DNA from: Planctomyces sp. SH-PL62
Lineage (GTDB): Bacteria > Planctomycetota > Planctomycetia > Isosphaerales > Isosphaeraceae
Direction: 5' to 3'
DNA: 64,000 nucleotides
NCBI RefSeq assembly: GCF_001610895.1
Contig: NZ_CP011273.1
Coordinates: 4,650,001-4,714,000, forward strand
The translations under genes and the position numbers were made by a program. Within the stretch, counting starts at the first letter, position 1. Each line of letters starts with the position of its first letter. A model generated the notes under the pieces. That model was not told where the DNA came from and did not search any database. It saw only the letters and a program-made list of their open reading frames with translations. Below are positions 1 through 11,713 of the stretch, piece after piece.

Positions 1-2228
1 GACAACAGCTTCAAGGCCACGGTCCAGATCGCGGCCGACTCCCCGCTCGGCTTCCACGACCTGCGAGTCCGAACGGCCACCGGCGTGAGCGAACTCCGCG
101 GGTTCAGCGTCGGCGCCATGAAGGAGGCGGTCGAGGTCGAACCCAACAACGACTTCGAGGCCCCGCAGGCGATCCCGATGAACGTCGTCGTCAACGGCGT
201 GGCGGAGAACGAGGACGTCGACTACTTCGTGGTCGAGGCCAAGAAAGGGGAGCGCATCTCGGCCGAGGTCGAGGGGATGCGGCTGGGGATCACCCTGTTC
301 GACCCCTACGTCGCGATCCTGAACGCGAAGCGATTCGAGCTGGCGTCCAGCGACGACGCGGCCCTGCTCTGGCAGGACGGCTTCACCTCGATCCTCGCCC
401 CCGAGGACGGCAAGTACATCATCCAGGTCCGCGAGAGCGCCTACGCGGGCAACGGCTCGTGCCTGTACCGGCTGCACGTGGGCGGCTTCCCCCGCTCCAC
501 GGGCGTCCTGCCGGCCGGCGGCAAGCCGGGACAGACGCTCGCCGTGCGCTGGATCGGCGATGCGACCGGCGAATCGACGTCCGAGGCGGCGCTCCCCGCG
601 GAAGCTCGCGCGGGCTGGGGACTCCAGCGGCAGGACGACAAGGGGGCTTCGCCCTATCCGAACGCCTTCCGCCTGGTAAACCTTGAGAATGCGATGGAGG
701 TCGAGCCCAACAACGACCAGGGGACGGCGACGCCGTTCACCGCCCCGGCCGCTCTGAACGGCGTGCTGGAGAAGCCGGGCGACACCGACCATTTCGTCTT
801 CACCGGCAAGAAGGGCCAGGTCTTCGACTTCAAGGTCTACGGCCGCCAGGTCCGCTCGCCGATCGATGCGGTCCTGTATCTCGCCAAGAAAGGGAGCGGT
901 GCGCTGGCCGGGAGCGATGACGCGGTCGGCCCGGACAGCTACTTCCGCCAGGCCCTCCCGGAAGACGGCGAGTACGTCGTCTGGATCGCCGACCACCTCG
1001 GGAAGGGGGGGCCCGATTACGTCTACCGGATCGAGATCAGCGTCCCCGAGCCCCGGCTGACCGTCTCCACCCCGGCCGAACAGATCATGCTGGGGACGGG
1101 AGTGATGGCGGCCAGCGTTCCCAAGGGGGGGCGGCAGGCGATCCTCCTGCAAGGGAGCCGGGCCGACTTCGGCGGCGAAGTCCTCTTCAGCGCCGAGGGA
1201 CTCCCGGCGGGCGTCGAGATGGAGGCCCCGCCCCTGGCCGCCAGCCAGGCTCTCGTACCCGTCCTGTTCACGGCCAAGGCCGACGCGGCGCCCGCCGGCG
1301 CGCTCGTGGCGGTCTCGGGCAAGTCGGCCGACCCCAACGTCGCCGTCCGTTCCGAATTCAACACCCTGTCGGCCTTCGTGCTGGCCCCCAACAACAACGG
1401 CATCATCATGTGGTCGCGCTCGGTCGACCGCCTCGCGGTGGCCGTGACCGAGGAAGCCCCCTACTCCATCGAGATCGTCCAGCCCAAGGTGCCCCTGGTC
1501 CGCAGCGGCCAGATGGGCCTGAAGGTCAAGGCGATCCGCAAGCCCGACTTCAAGGCGGCGATTGCGGTGTCGCTCCCCTGGAATCCGCCGGGCGTGGGCT
1601 CGGGGGGCGGGGTCGCGATTCCCGAGGGCCAGGACGAGGCGGTCATCCCCATGAACGCCGACGGCAACGCCGAGCTTCGGACCTGGAAGATCGTCGTCAA
1701 CGGGTCCTCCTCCGGGCCGACCGGGCCGATCATGGTCTCCTCGCAACTGGCCGACCTGACCATCGCCGCCCCCTACGTCGGGCTGACCTTCCAGGCGGCC
1801 GGCGTGGAGCAGGGCAAGGAGACGGACATGGCGGTCGCCGTGGCGAAGAACGTGGACTTCGACGGCGAGGCCAGCGTCACGCTCATCGGCCTGCCGAACA
1901 AGGCCACGACCGACGCCAAGTCGATCACCAAGGAATCGACCGACCTGGTCTTCCACATCAAGACCGACGCCGCCTCGCCGGTCGGCAAGCACGCGAACCT
2001 GTTCTGCCAGGTGATCATCACCCAGGACGGCGAGCCGATCGTCCACAACATCGGCTCGGGGACGCTCCAGATCGACGCCCCCCTGCCCCCCAAGCCGGCT
2101 GACGCCGCCGCGCCCGCCCCGACGCCCGCCGCCGCCCCGCCCCCGCCGAGGCCCCCGCGAAGCCCCTCAGCCGCCTGGAGAAGCTGCGGCTGGAGGCCAA
2201 GCAGAAGCAGGCCGGCGGCACGCCCTGA
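1..2228 (+). CDS. PPC-domain secreted protein, 5' partial, apparent frameshift near its C-terminus
   Basis: The frame is open from base 1, so the start lies outside the window. Two bacterial pre-peptidase C-terminal (PPC) domains are visible, each opening with EVEPNND (about 130-470 and 694-1050), followed by Ig-like/beta-sandwich sequence to about 2070 and a Pro/Ala-rich tail. PPC domains are usually extracellular, so an exported role beside the DUF1549/1553 gene is likely. The uninterrupted frame runs to a stop at 2296-2298, but after about 2150 it reads as Arg/Pro-rich nonsense. The frame one base over ends in a sensible tail (EAPAKPLSRLEKLRLEAKQK) with stop TGA at 2226-2228. One missing C in the C-runs at 2135-2144 would restore this. 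I annotate the restored end. The gene lies 66 nt upstream of the next one and probably shares its operon. Confidence 0.75.
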
Positions 2229-2294
2229 GCGGCCCCCCGAACACCCGCAGGGAAGACCCGCCGAACCATTCCGGACCTTGATGAGGACGCCCAC

Positions 2295-4808
<2,514 letters not shown>

Positions 4809-4866
4809 TCCGATCCCGACGGCCGACCGCCCCCGCCATCGTTCGACCCTCGAGAGGCCCGACGCC

Positions 4867-7221
4867 ATGCGATCCCGAATCCCGTCGCTCCCGCTCCTCG
4901 CGCTGTTCGCCCTCGGCGCCGCCGTCCCGGCGGCCCGCGCCGAGGACGGGGCGGCCAAGATCACCTTCATGGACCAGGTCTCTCCGATCTTCCGGAACCG
5001 TTGCGGCTCCTGCCACAACCCGGACAAGGCCAAGGGGGGCCTGAACCTGGAGACCTTCGGGGGGACCATGCAGGGGGGCGGCTCGGGCGCGGTGATCGAG
5101 CCCGGCGACCCGGACTCCAGCACGCTCCTGGCGGTGATCCTACACACCGAGGAGCCCAAGATGCCCCCGAACTCGGCCCGGATCCCCGACGCCGAGATCG
5201 AGCTGATCAAGAAGTGGATCGAGGGCGGGGCGCTCGAATCCTCGGGCAGCAAGGTCGCGGCCAAGGCCAAGCCCAAGATGGAGCTGAAGCTCGACCCCTC
5301 GGCGCTGGGCAAGCCGGCCGGCGAGCCGGCGATGCCCGAGAACCTGGCCACCCAGCCGTTCACCCCCGAAGCCCGACCGGGCGCGGTCGTGGCGCTGGCG
5401 GCGAGCCCATGGGCCCCGCTCCTGGCCGTCGGCGGCCATAAGCAGGTGCTCCTGTATCGGACCACCGACCATCACCTGATGGGCGTCCTGCCGTTCCCGG
5501 AGGGGACGATCCACGTCCTGAAGTTCAGCCGCGGCGGCGACCTCCTGCTGGTCGGAGGCGGTCGCGGCGGGGACTCGGGCCTCGCGGTCGGGTTCAACGT
5601 CAAGACCGGCGAGCGGGTCTTCGAGGTCGGCCGCGAATACGACGCGGTGCTGGCCGCCGACGTCAGCCCGGACCAGAGTCAGGTCGCCCTCGGCGGGCCG
5701 GGACGGATCGTCCGGGTCTACAACACGGCCGACGGCAGCCCCCTCTTCGAGATCAAGAAGCACACCGAGTGGATCACCGCGATCGAGTTCAGCCCCGACG
5801 GCGTCCTCCTCGCCACCGGCGACCGCAACAACGGCCTCCTCGTCTGGGAGGCGGAGACGGGCCGCGAATACCTGGAACTCCGCGGCCATACGGGCTCCAT
5901 CACCGATCTCTCCTGGCGCCTCGACTCCAACGTGCTCGCCTCGTCCAGCGAAGACGGGACGGTCAAGCTGTGGGAGATGAACGAGGGGAAGGCGATCAAG
6001 AACATCCCCGCGCACCCGCCGGGCGTCGCCGCCCTCCAGTTCGCCAAGGACGGCGGCCTCGCGACGGCCGGACGCGACCGCATGGTCAGGACCTGGGACG
6101 CGAACGGCGGCAAGAAACTCGAGCTGGAGCCCTTCGGCGACCTGGCGTTGGCCGTGGCCCTGACCCACGACGAGGCCGCCGTCGCCGGAACCGACTGGTC
6201 CGGCGCGATCCGCGTCTGGGACGCCAAGGACGGCCATCGCCTGGCCTCCTTGACCCCCGCCCCCGCGCCGATCGCCGTGCGCATCGACCAGTCGGAGAAG
6301 GAACTGGCCGTCGCGACGGCCGAGGCCGAGGCGCTCGCGAAGGAGCTTCCGCCGCTCCAGGCGGCCGCCGGCACCGCCGCCGAGGCCCAGGCGAAGGCCC
6401 AGGAGGCGTTCACCGCCGCCGAGCAGGCGTCGGCAACCCAGACGGCCCTGGTCGCCGAGCGTGAAGTGGTCGTCAACGCCAGGGCCGCCGCCGTCCAGGA
6501 CGCCGCCGCCACCGCGAACGCCGCCGAGCAGCTCGCCGCCCAGGCCCGCGAGGCGCAGGCCGCCGCCGAGAAGGCGGTCGTGGACTCCGACGCCGCCGAG
6601 AAGGCCGCCCTCGCCGCGCTCGAGGCCACGAAATCGGCCGTCGCCCAGGCGCTCGCCGACAAGGCCGCCCACGACCTCCCCCTCGCCGCCGCCGCCGAGG
6701 CCCTTGCGAACGCCGCCGACCCCGACGCCGCGACGAAGGCCGCCGAGGAGCTCGGCCGCCAGACGCAGCGTGCGAATGAGTTGATCCAGGCCCTGACCGC
6801 CGCCGGGGCGGGTCGTTCCGCCGCCGCCGCCTCGGTCAAGCAGGCCGCCGCTGCGAAGGCCGCAGCGCCCGAGGCGGTCCCTCCGGCCCAGCTTCGCGCC
6901 AAGGCCGCCGGGATAGGCCTGACCGCCGCCGCCGAGGCCGTCAAGCGCCTCGAAGCCGAAAAGGCCGAGAGCGACAAGGCCCTCGCCGAGGCCCACGCCG
7001 CGTCACAAGCGGCCACGGCCCTCGTCGCCGATCTCAAGGGGAAGCTCGACCAGGCGATCGCCGGCAAGGCCGCCGCCGATAAGGCTCTCGCCGACAAGGC
7101 CAATCCTGCCGCCGCCGCCCAGGCCCGCGCTCAGGCCCTCAAGACCGAACTGGAGTTGCTCGGCCAGGAGAAGGAGCGGGCGGGCCACGCCAAGGACGGA
7201 CTGGCCGCCGCCACGCCCTGA
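4867..7221 (+). CDS. Planctomycete cytochrome c (PSCyt) / WD40 repeat protein with long Ala-rich coiled coil
   Basis: The signal peptide MRSRIPSLPLLALFALGAA ends near ARAED. A PSCyt/cytochrome c domain follows with the haem motif CGSCH at about residue 46. WD40 repeats then run from about 165 to 470, visible as recurring H-(S)PDG...GD/SS-D..V.(L/V)W units, for example VKLWEM and VRTWDA. The final third (about 475-780) is almost only Ala, Glu, Lys and Gln with heptad-like spacing, which looks like a long coiled coil. ATG 4867 is chosen because it opens the signal peptide; an in-frame upstream ATG at 4786 overlaps the previous gene and lacks one. PSCyt-WD40 fusions are common beside DUF1549/1553 genes in planctomycetes; the very long Ala-rich tail is less usual. 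A strong terminator follows at 7253. Confidence 0.85.
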   Translation: MRSRIPSLPLLALFALGAAVPAARAEDGAAKITFMDQVSPIFRNRCGSCHNPDKAKGGLNLETFGGTMQGGGSGAVIEPGDPDSSTLLAVILHTEEPKMPPNSARIPDAEIELIKKWIEGGALESSGSKVAAKAKPKMELKLDPSALGKPAGEPAMPENLATQPFTPEARPGAVVALAASPWAPLLAVGGHKQVLLYRTTDHHLMGVLPFPEGTIHVLKFSRGGDLLLVGGGRGGDSGLAVGFNVKTGERVFEVGREYDAVLAADVSPDQSQVALGGPGRIVRVYNTADGSPLFEIKKHTEWITAIEFSPDGVLLATGDRNNGLLVWEAETGREYLELRGHTGSITDLSWRLDSNVLASSSEDGTVKLWEMNEGKAIKNIPAHPPGVAALQFAKDGGLATAGRDRMVRTWDANGGKKLELEPFGDLALAVALTHDEAAVAGTDWSGAIRVWDAKDGHRLASLTPAPAPIAVRIDQSEKELAVATAEAEALAKELPPLQAAAGTAAEAQAKAQEAFTAAEQASATQTALVAEREVVVNARAAAVQDAAATANAAEQLAAQAREAQAAAEKAVVDSDAAEKAALAALEATKSAVAQALADKAAHDLPLAAAAEALANAADPDAATKAAEELGRQTQRANELIQALTAAGAGRSAAAASVKQAAAAKAAAPEAVPPAQLRAKAAGIGLTAAAEAVKRLEAEKAESDKALAEAHAASQAATALVADLKGKLDQAIAGKAAADKALADKANPAAAAQARAQALKTELELLGQEKERAGHAKDGLAAATP

Positions 7222-7252
7222 TCGGCGTCGTCGTGTTACTAGTCGACAAAGT

Positions 7253-7288
7253 GAGGGCGTCCCAGACGGGACGCCCTCCTTTCGTTTC
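7253..7288. terminator. Rho-independent terminator between convergent genes
   Basis: A perfect 11-bp stem GAGGGCGTCCC / GGGACGCCCTC (7253-7263 and 7268-7278) encloses the 4-nt loop AGAC. It is followed on the + strand by the T-rich run CTTTCGTTTC. It sits 31 nt after the stop of the + strand WD40 gene and 35 nt beyond the stop of the - strand VOC-fold gene, so it probably serves both directions. Confidence 0.8.
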
Positions 7289-7312
7289 GAACGCGGCCGA
7301 ATGATGGGCGAC

Positions 7313-8737
7313 TCAGTGCAGGCGAGGGTCGGTCGCGGCGATGATCGCGCTGACGGCCTGCTGGTTGAACCCCTTGAAGCCTTCGCGGCGCTGGAGGTTC
7401 TCCAGATGGCTGCCGATCGTCCCTTCGTTCACGAACTTGTCGCGCTGCTCCTGGGTGATCCAGCCAGCGGCGAGCGCCCGATCGGCCCGCTTCGACGAGA
7501 CCGCCCAGCGCTCACCGGCGGTGAACGCCTGGCGAAGAAACGGGAAGTCCGAGAACGGCTTCATCGTCTCGATCCCGGCCTCGGCCCTGAGCCCGTCGCG
7601 GAGGGCGTCGAACTCGAACTGGGCCTCCAGGTGGTGCATCCCTGCTTCCAGGATCGACTCGCCGTGGAGCGCCACCCACAACCCGACGGTGCCCGGCCTG
7701 GCGAGGTCGGGGAGCGGATGGCGGGCGAAATCCTGGGTCGCCTCGTCGGGAGCCAGGTCGAGGTCGGCGAAGATGACGATCCCGGTCGTCGGATGCTCCA
7801 GCACCTGCGCCCCCCACCCGGCGTGCTCGCCGGCGTGGAATCGCTCCCGCAGGAAGAACCCCAGCCTGGTGAAGATGCGGATGAGGTTCGGGAAGAACCG
7901 GCGAGAGCTGCGGAACGTGTGGTGGTCGTGGTTCGCCCAGCCCAGGCCGAATCGATCCTGCCGGGCCTTCTGCACCTGCGCGGCGCGGTTGCGAGCCTGC
8001 CAGTAGTCGCGCTCCACCTCAAAGATCAGGTGGCAGGCCAGGTCGGCCGAGCCGGCCGTTTCGATCACCTCGTCGACCAGGGCCTCGGTCGCGGCGAACC
8101 CCTCGGCGTCGTCGTCGAACCGACGGCGACGGGCCAGCCACAGGTCGCGCGCGGCCAGCGCCTCGCGCGCGGCGTGGGGTTTCATCAGCCCGCGTCGGGC
8201 GGCTTCGGTCGGATAGTTCTCGAAGCCCAGGTAGGCGCGACGTTCCACCACGACGAGGTCGACCCCCTCGCCCGGCACGCGGGCGGAGCGGAGCGGCCCC
8301 ATCGGATAGCCCTGGAGTCTCAGCCCGAGGTCGTGCGCGCCGGAGAAGGCGGCGACGGACTCCACCTTGAGGCCGACGTCCCGGACGACCGGCTCGGCGC
8401 CCGCCGACGACTTCGGCTTCGGCCCGACGGCGATCCGAGGGAAGACGCCCCCCGGATGCGCGTAGACCGGGACGCCGACCGAATGGGTGTCGGGCGTCCG
8501 TTCGTAGCCGAGCGTCACGAGGCGGTTGGCGAACGACGGGGGCGCGGCCACCACGAAGTGGTCGAGCCAATTCTGAAAGATCGTGCCGGTCTCCGGCGGC
8601 AAGCGCTCGGCCAGGCTCGCGGCGAAGGCGTGCCCCGCCAGGGACTGCCGGGTCAGCTCGTTGATCAGGGATTCGGTCTCCGGCCACCGCCGCCACTGGA
8701 ACGGCGCGGCGAGGTCCGGCTCGGTCGCGAGCGTCAT
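7313..8737 (-). CDS. VOC-fold protein, remotely like DUF1338 (2-oxoadipate dioxygenase/decarboxylase type)
   Basis: The protein (474 aa) contains two VOC-like halves. The first has WLDHFVV (His60) and LGYERTP...PVYAHPGGVFPRI (about 75-102). The second has NHDHHTFRSS (269-276) and HAGWGAQVLEHPTTGIVIF, with Glu314 as the likely third metal ligand. Two histidines and a glutamate, plus the LGYE...H...P+I segment, resemble the DUF1338/HglS pattern, but I cannot align it with certainty and the function is an inference. ATG 8737 is chosen because AAGGAG lies 6 nt upstream; the longer in-frame start at 8764 is TTG without a site. The aminotransferase gene ends 23 nt upstream on the same strand, so the two form an operon, perhaps for lysine or aminoadipate breakdown. 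Confidence 0.6.
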   Translation of the reverse strand: MTLATEPDLAAPFQWRRWPETESLINELTRQSLAGHAFAASLAERLPPETGTIFQNWLDHFVVAAPPSFANRLVTLGYERTPDTHSVGVPVYAHPGGVFPRIAVGPKPKSSAGAEPVVRDVGLKVESVAAFSGAHDLGLRLQGYPMGPLRSARVPGEGVDLVVVERRAYLGFENYPTEAARRGLMKPHAAREALAARDLWLARRRRFDDDAEGFAATEALVDEVIETAGSADLACHLIFEVERDYWQARNRAAQVQKARQDRFGLGWANHDHHTFRSSRRFFPNLIRIFTRLGFFLRERFHAGEHAGWGAQVLEHPTTGIVIFADLDLAPDEATQDFARHPLPDLARPGTVGLWVALHGESILEAGMHHLEAQFEFDALRDGLRAEAGIETMKPFSDFPFLRQAFTAGERWAVSSKRADRALAAGWITQEQRDKFVNEGTIGSHLENLQRREGFKGFNQQAVSAIIAATDPRLH

Positions 8738-8760
8738 ATTAGGGCTCCTTGAAAGGACGG

Positions 8761-10059
8761 TCAAACGCCCGCCTTGTCGGCCGTCTGCACGTCGACCATG
8801 GCGGCGCCCAGCAGCCTGAGCCCGATTTCAACCTGACGCTCGGTCAGGCACAAGGGGGGGCAGAATCGCACCGTACTCGGCCCGCACGGGAGCAGGAGGA
8901 GCCCGCGATAGAAGGCGGCGTCGATGATCTGGTCGCGAAGGGCCGGGGCGGGCGAGCCCGACCCGTCCTGAATCTCCATGCCGATCATCAGTCCCTTGCC
9001 CCGAACCTCGCGGACCGAAGGATTGCCCACGGCCGCCTCCTTCAACCCCGCGACGAGCTGGGCGCCACGCTCGACGGCGTTGCGGGCGTACTTCGACTCG
9101 ATCAGGTCGATGGTCGCCAGGGCTGCGGCGCAGGCGACCGGGTTGCCGCCGAAGGTCGAGGCGTGGCTCCCCGGCGGCCAGTCCATCACGTCGGCCCGGG
9201 CGACGATCGCGCCCAGCGGCAGGCCGTTGGCGATCCCCTTCGCCAGGCAGAGGATGTCGGGCTCGACGCCCCAATGCTCGCAGGCGAACATCTTCCCCGT
9301 CCGGCCGAATCCGGACTGGATCTCGTCCACGACCAGGAGGATTCCATGCTGATCGCAGAGTTTGCGGAGGCCGGGGAGGAAGCCATCGTCAGGGACGATG
9401 TAGCCCCCCTCGCCCTGGATCGGCTCGACGAAGATCGCCGCCGTCTCCTCGGGCGAGCAGACCGTCTTGAACAGCCTCGTCACGCTCTCCAGGTCGTTGT
9501 AGATCGCGTGGTGGATGTCGGCGACCAGCGGCGCGAAGCCCTGGCGATGGATCGGCTTCGAAGCCGACAACGACATCGCGCCGTAGGTCCGACCGTGGAA
9601 GGCCCGCAGGAACGCGATCACCCGGGGACGCCCCGTGTGCCTGCGCGACAGCTTCAGCGCCGCCTCGATCGACTCGGCCCCGCTGTTGGTGTAGAAGACC
9701 CGCTTGGGCGTCGATCCGGGCGAGATCTCCGCCAGCCGCTCGGCCAGTTTGATCTGCGGGGCGTAGTAGAAATCCGTCCCGGACATGTGGATCAGCCGCT
9801 TGCTCTGCCGGACGATGGCCTCGACCACCCTGGGGTGGGAGTGCCCGACGTTCGTCACCGCGATCCCGGCGGTGAAGTCCAGGAAGCGGTTGCCGTCCAT
9901 ATCCTCGATCATAGCCCCCCTGGCCCGACGCACGACCAGGGGATACGTTCGCGTGTACGAAGGCGACATCACGCGGTCGTCGCGCTCAAGCCAGGCCTCG
10001 CTCTTCGGTCCCGGAATCGGCCCGAGAATCCGGGGCTCGTCTCGATGCAGTGCGACCAT
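8761..10059 (-). CDS. Class III PLP-dependent aminotransferase (acetylornithine/GABA/lysine-type)
   Basis: This is a cytosolic fold-type I transaminase of the ornithine/acetylornithine/4-aminobutyrate family (432 aa, usual length). Visible signatures are the NSGAESIEAALKLSRRHTGR cofactor-loop region, AFHGRTYGAMSLS, the VDEIQSGFGRTG motif with the PLP-pyridine Asp, and the Schiff-base lysine in LCLAKGIANG (about residue 285), then HASTFGGNPVACAAA. ATG 10059 is preferred over upstream starts because GGGAGGAGG precedes it at once. The family is broad, so GABA, ornithine, lysine or beta-amino acid could be the donor. Its operon partner is a VOC-fold protein that may resemble 2-oxoadipate dioxygenase, which points weakly to lysine/aminoadipate metabolism. 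A well-matched promoter lies about 190 nt upstream. Confidence 0.85.
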   Translation of the reverse strand: MVALHRDEPRILGPIPGPKSEAWLERDDRVMSPSYTRTYPLVVRRARGAMIEDMDGNRFLDFTAGIAVTNVGHSHPRVVEAIVRQSKRLIHMSGTDFYYAPQIKLAERLAEISPGSTPKRVFYTNSGAESIEAALKLSRRHTGRPRVIAFLRAFHGRTYGAMSLSASKPIHRQGFAPLVADIHHAIYNDLESVTRLFKTVCSPEETAAIFVEPIQGEGGYIVPDDGFLPGLRKLCDQHGILLVVDEIQSGFGRTGKMFACEHWGVEPDILCLAKGIANGLPLGAIVARADVMDWPPGSHASTFGGNPVACAAALATIDLIESKYARNAVERGAQLVAGLKEAAVGNPSVREVRGKGLMIGMEIQDGSGSPAPALRDQIIDAAFYRGLLLLPCGPSTVRFCPPLCLTERQVEIGLRLLGAAMVDVQTADKAGV

Positions 10060-10607
10060 CGCCTCCTCCCCTTTCCGAGTTGCGAGCCCGACGGCCCGAA
10101 CGCACGACTCGACGTGGATTCGGCCCGTGCGCGACGGGACGCCCCGGCCCACGACGGCCGCTGGCGAGAGGCTTTCCGACGGTTCCCACCGCGCCGACGG
10201 AGCGGGCCGGACGTGCTCGTCCGACCGAGAGGGGGCTCGCGTCGTACACAGGGATTATCGCCGAAACATCCACCTTCGTCAAATCTCATCGTTTCGATAG
10301 AACCGCCGGAACTTCTTGCCGCGTCAAGGGTCAGGCAATTGTAGGTTGAATTCCTTAGTTGACTGGACGGGTTGCCGTCGACCCGTCTCGGGCTATTGGG
10401 ATACGGTCGCCGACGCCGCGCGAGTACCTCGGGAAAGGGCCGATCGGCGATCGCGGGCGGGCCGGCCTCGCTGATCTCGCGACCGGAAGCACCGGACCGG
10501 CCTCGCACGTCGAGGCGTCGCCCGCGATACTGGGGAACCTGGACGCCGAGGCCGTCGAGCTGAGCGGTTCGAGGCCGACCGTCCCCTCCTCCTGCGATAC
10601 CGTCGCC
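10060..10607. other. Divergent intergenic region, about 550 nt
   Basis: This region separates the - strand aminotransferase operon from the + strand oxidoreductase gene. It holds the - strand promoter at 10254-10282 and a perfect 7-bp inverted repeat GACGGGT...ACCCGTC (10366-10372 and 10381-10387) without a T tract. Open frames crossing it have no ribosome-binding site and no recognisable product. No convincing + strand promoter was found. Confidence 0.5.
10254..10282 (-). promoter_or_regulatory. Sigma70-like promoter for the aminotransferase/VOC operon
   Basis: Read on the - strand, TTGACG (10277-10282) and GATAAT (10254-10259) are separated by exactly 17 nt. Each hexamer matches the sigma70 consensus at 5 of 6 positions. 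The predicted transcript would start near 10247 and carry a leader of about 190 nt before ATG 10059, long enough for a regulatory element, although I see no known riboswitch in it. Confidence 0.55.
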
Positions 10608-11669
10608 ATGATTCGAACCGTCGTCGTCGGATACGGCATGGCGGGACGTGAGCTGCACGTCCCCTTGATCCTCCGCCAGCCCGATTTGGAACTCCACGGC
10701 GTCGTCGCGCGCAAACCCGAGGTTCGCGAGCGAGTCCGGGCCGAGCGGGGCGTGAAGACCTTCGCCGACCTCGACGAGGCGCTGGACGATCCGGCCGTCG
10801 ACCTCGTGGTCCTGGCGACCCCGCACGACGTCCACGCCGAGATGACGGTGCGCGCCCTCGAAGCCGGCCGGCACTGCGTCGTCGACAAGGTGATGGCGCT
10901 GACGACGGCCGACGCCGATCGGATGATCGCCGCCCGCGACCGCTCGGGCCGGATGCTCTCGGTCTTCCACAACCGGCGCTGGGATTGGGATTTCTCGACG
11001 CTCCGCCGGATCTTCCAGGAGGGCCTGATCGGCCGCCCGCTCCTGATCGAGAGCGCCGTCTGTCGATTCAAGGCGCCGCAAGGCTGGCGCGGAGAACTCG
11101 GGGCGTCGGGCACGATCCTCCACGACTGGGGCGCCCACATGGTCGACCACGCCATCCAACTCGGCCTGGGACCTTGCCGACGCCTGACTTCCTGGCTGTT
11201 CGAGAGCCCCTGGGAAGGGGTCGACATCGGCGGGCACGGCCGGATCATCCTGGAGTTCGACCACGCCGTCTTCCAGGCCGAGACGAGCCGGATCTGCCGC
11301 ATCGATCGTCCTCGATGGTGGGTGGTGGGGTCGGCGGGGGGCTACGTCAAGTACGGCGTCGACCCGCAGGAGGATGCGCTCCGCGCCGGGGACATCGACC
11401 GGGCCGACGAGTCCGAGAGCCAGCAGGGTCTCCTCAGCACGGCCGCCGATCCCGATCCGCACACGCGCGACCCGGAGACGGCCCGCCGTCGGCTCCCCTC
11501 GGTGCGCTCGCACTGGGACGGCTACTATGCGAACATCGCCGCCCATCTGACGCGGAGCGGGCCCCTGGCCGTGACGGCCGAACAGGGTCGCGAGGTCGTG
11601 AAGGTCCTCGAAGCGGCCCTCGAATCCTCGCGCGAGCATAAGTCGGTGGAAGGTCCCTGGGGTTCCTGA
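10608..11669 (+). CDS. Gfo/Idh/MocA family oxidoreductase
   Basis: This is an NAD(P)-dependent dehydrogenase (353 aa) of the sugar/inositol dehydrogenase superfamily, presumably cytosolic. The N-terminal Rossmann fold shows VVVGYGMAGRELHVPL (about residues 4-19) and then VDLVVLATPHDVHAEMTVRALEAG with the family's typical A(T/N)P..H motif. The usual EKP lysine motif is DKVMALT here. The substrate half has GTILHDWGAHMVDHAIQL, matching the family's G(G)G.L.D.G.H..D segment. ATG 10608 begins directly at the Rossmann strand; upstream in-frame sequence looks non-coding. The substrate cannot be told from sequence. The kinase gene follows after 44 nt on the same strand. Confidence 0.85.
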   Translation: MIRTVVVGYGMAGRELHVPLILRQPDLELHGVVARKPEVRERVRAERGVKTFADLDEALDDPAVDLVVLATPHDVHAEMTVRALEAGRHCVVDKVMALTTADADRMIAARDRSGRMLSVFHNRRWDWDFSTLRRIFQEGLIGRPLLIESAVCRFKAPQGWRGELGASGTILHDWGAHMVDHAIQLGLGPCRRLTSWLFESPWEGVDIGGHGRIILEFDHAVFQAETSRICRIDRPRWWVVGSAGGYVKYGVDPQEDALRAGDIDRADESESQQGLLSTAADPDPHTRDPETARRRLPSVRSHWDGYYANIAAHLTRSGPLAVTAEQGREVVKVLEAALESSREHKSVEGPWGS

Positions 11670-11713
11670 GCTGACGCGACGCCCCGGAGGGCGAACGTCG
11701 GAGGGTTGTTGAG

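Noticed and set aside
2103-2228. Programmed ribosomal frameshift as explanation for the three split genes
   Set aside because: No shared slippery heptamer or downstream pseudoknot is visible, the three genes are unrelated, and each is repaired by one missing base in a short G/C run.
10366-10387. 7-bp inverted repeat as a terminator
   Set aside because: No T tract on either strand and it lies in a divergent region where no transcript is expected to end.
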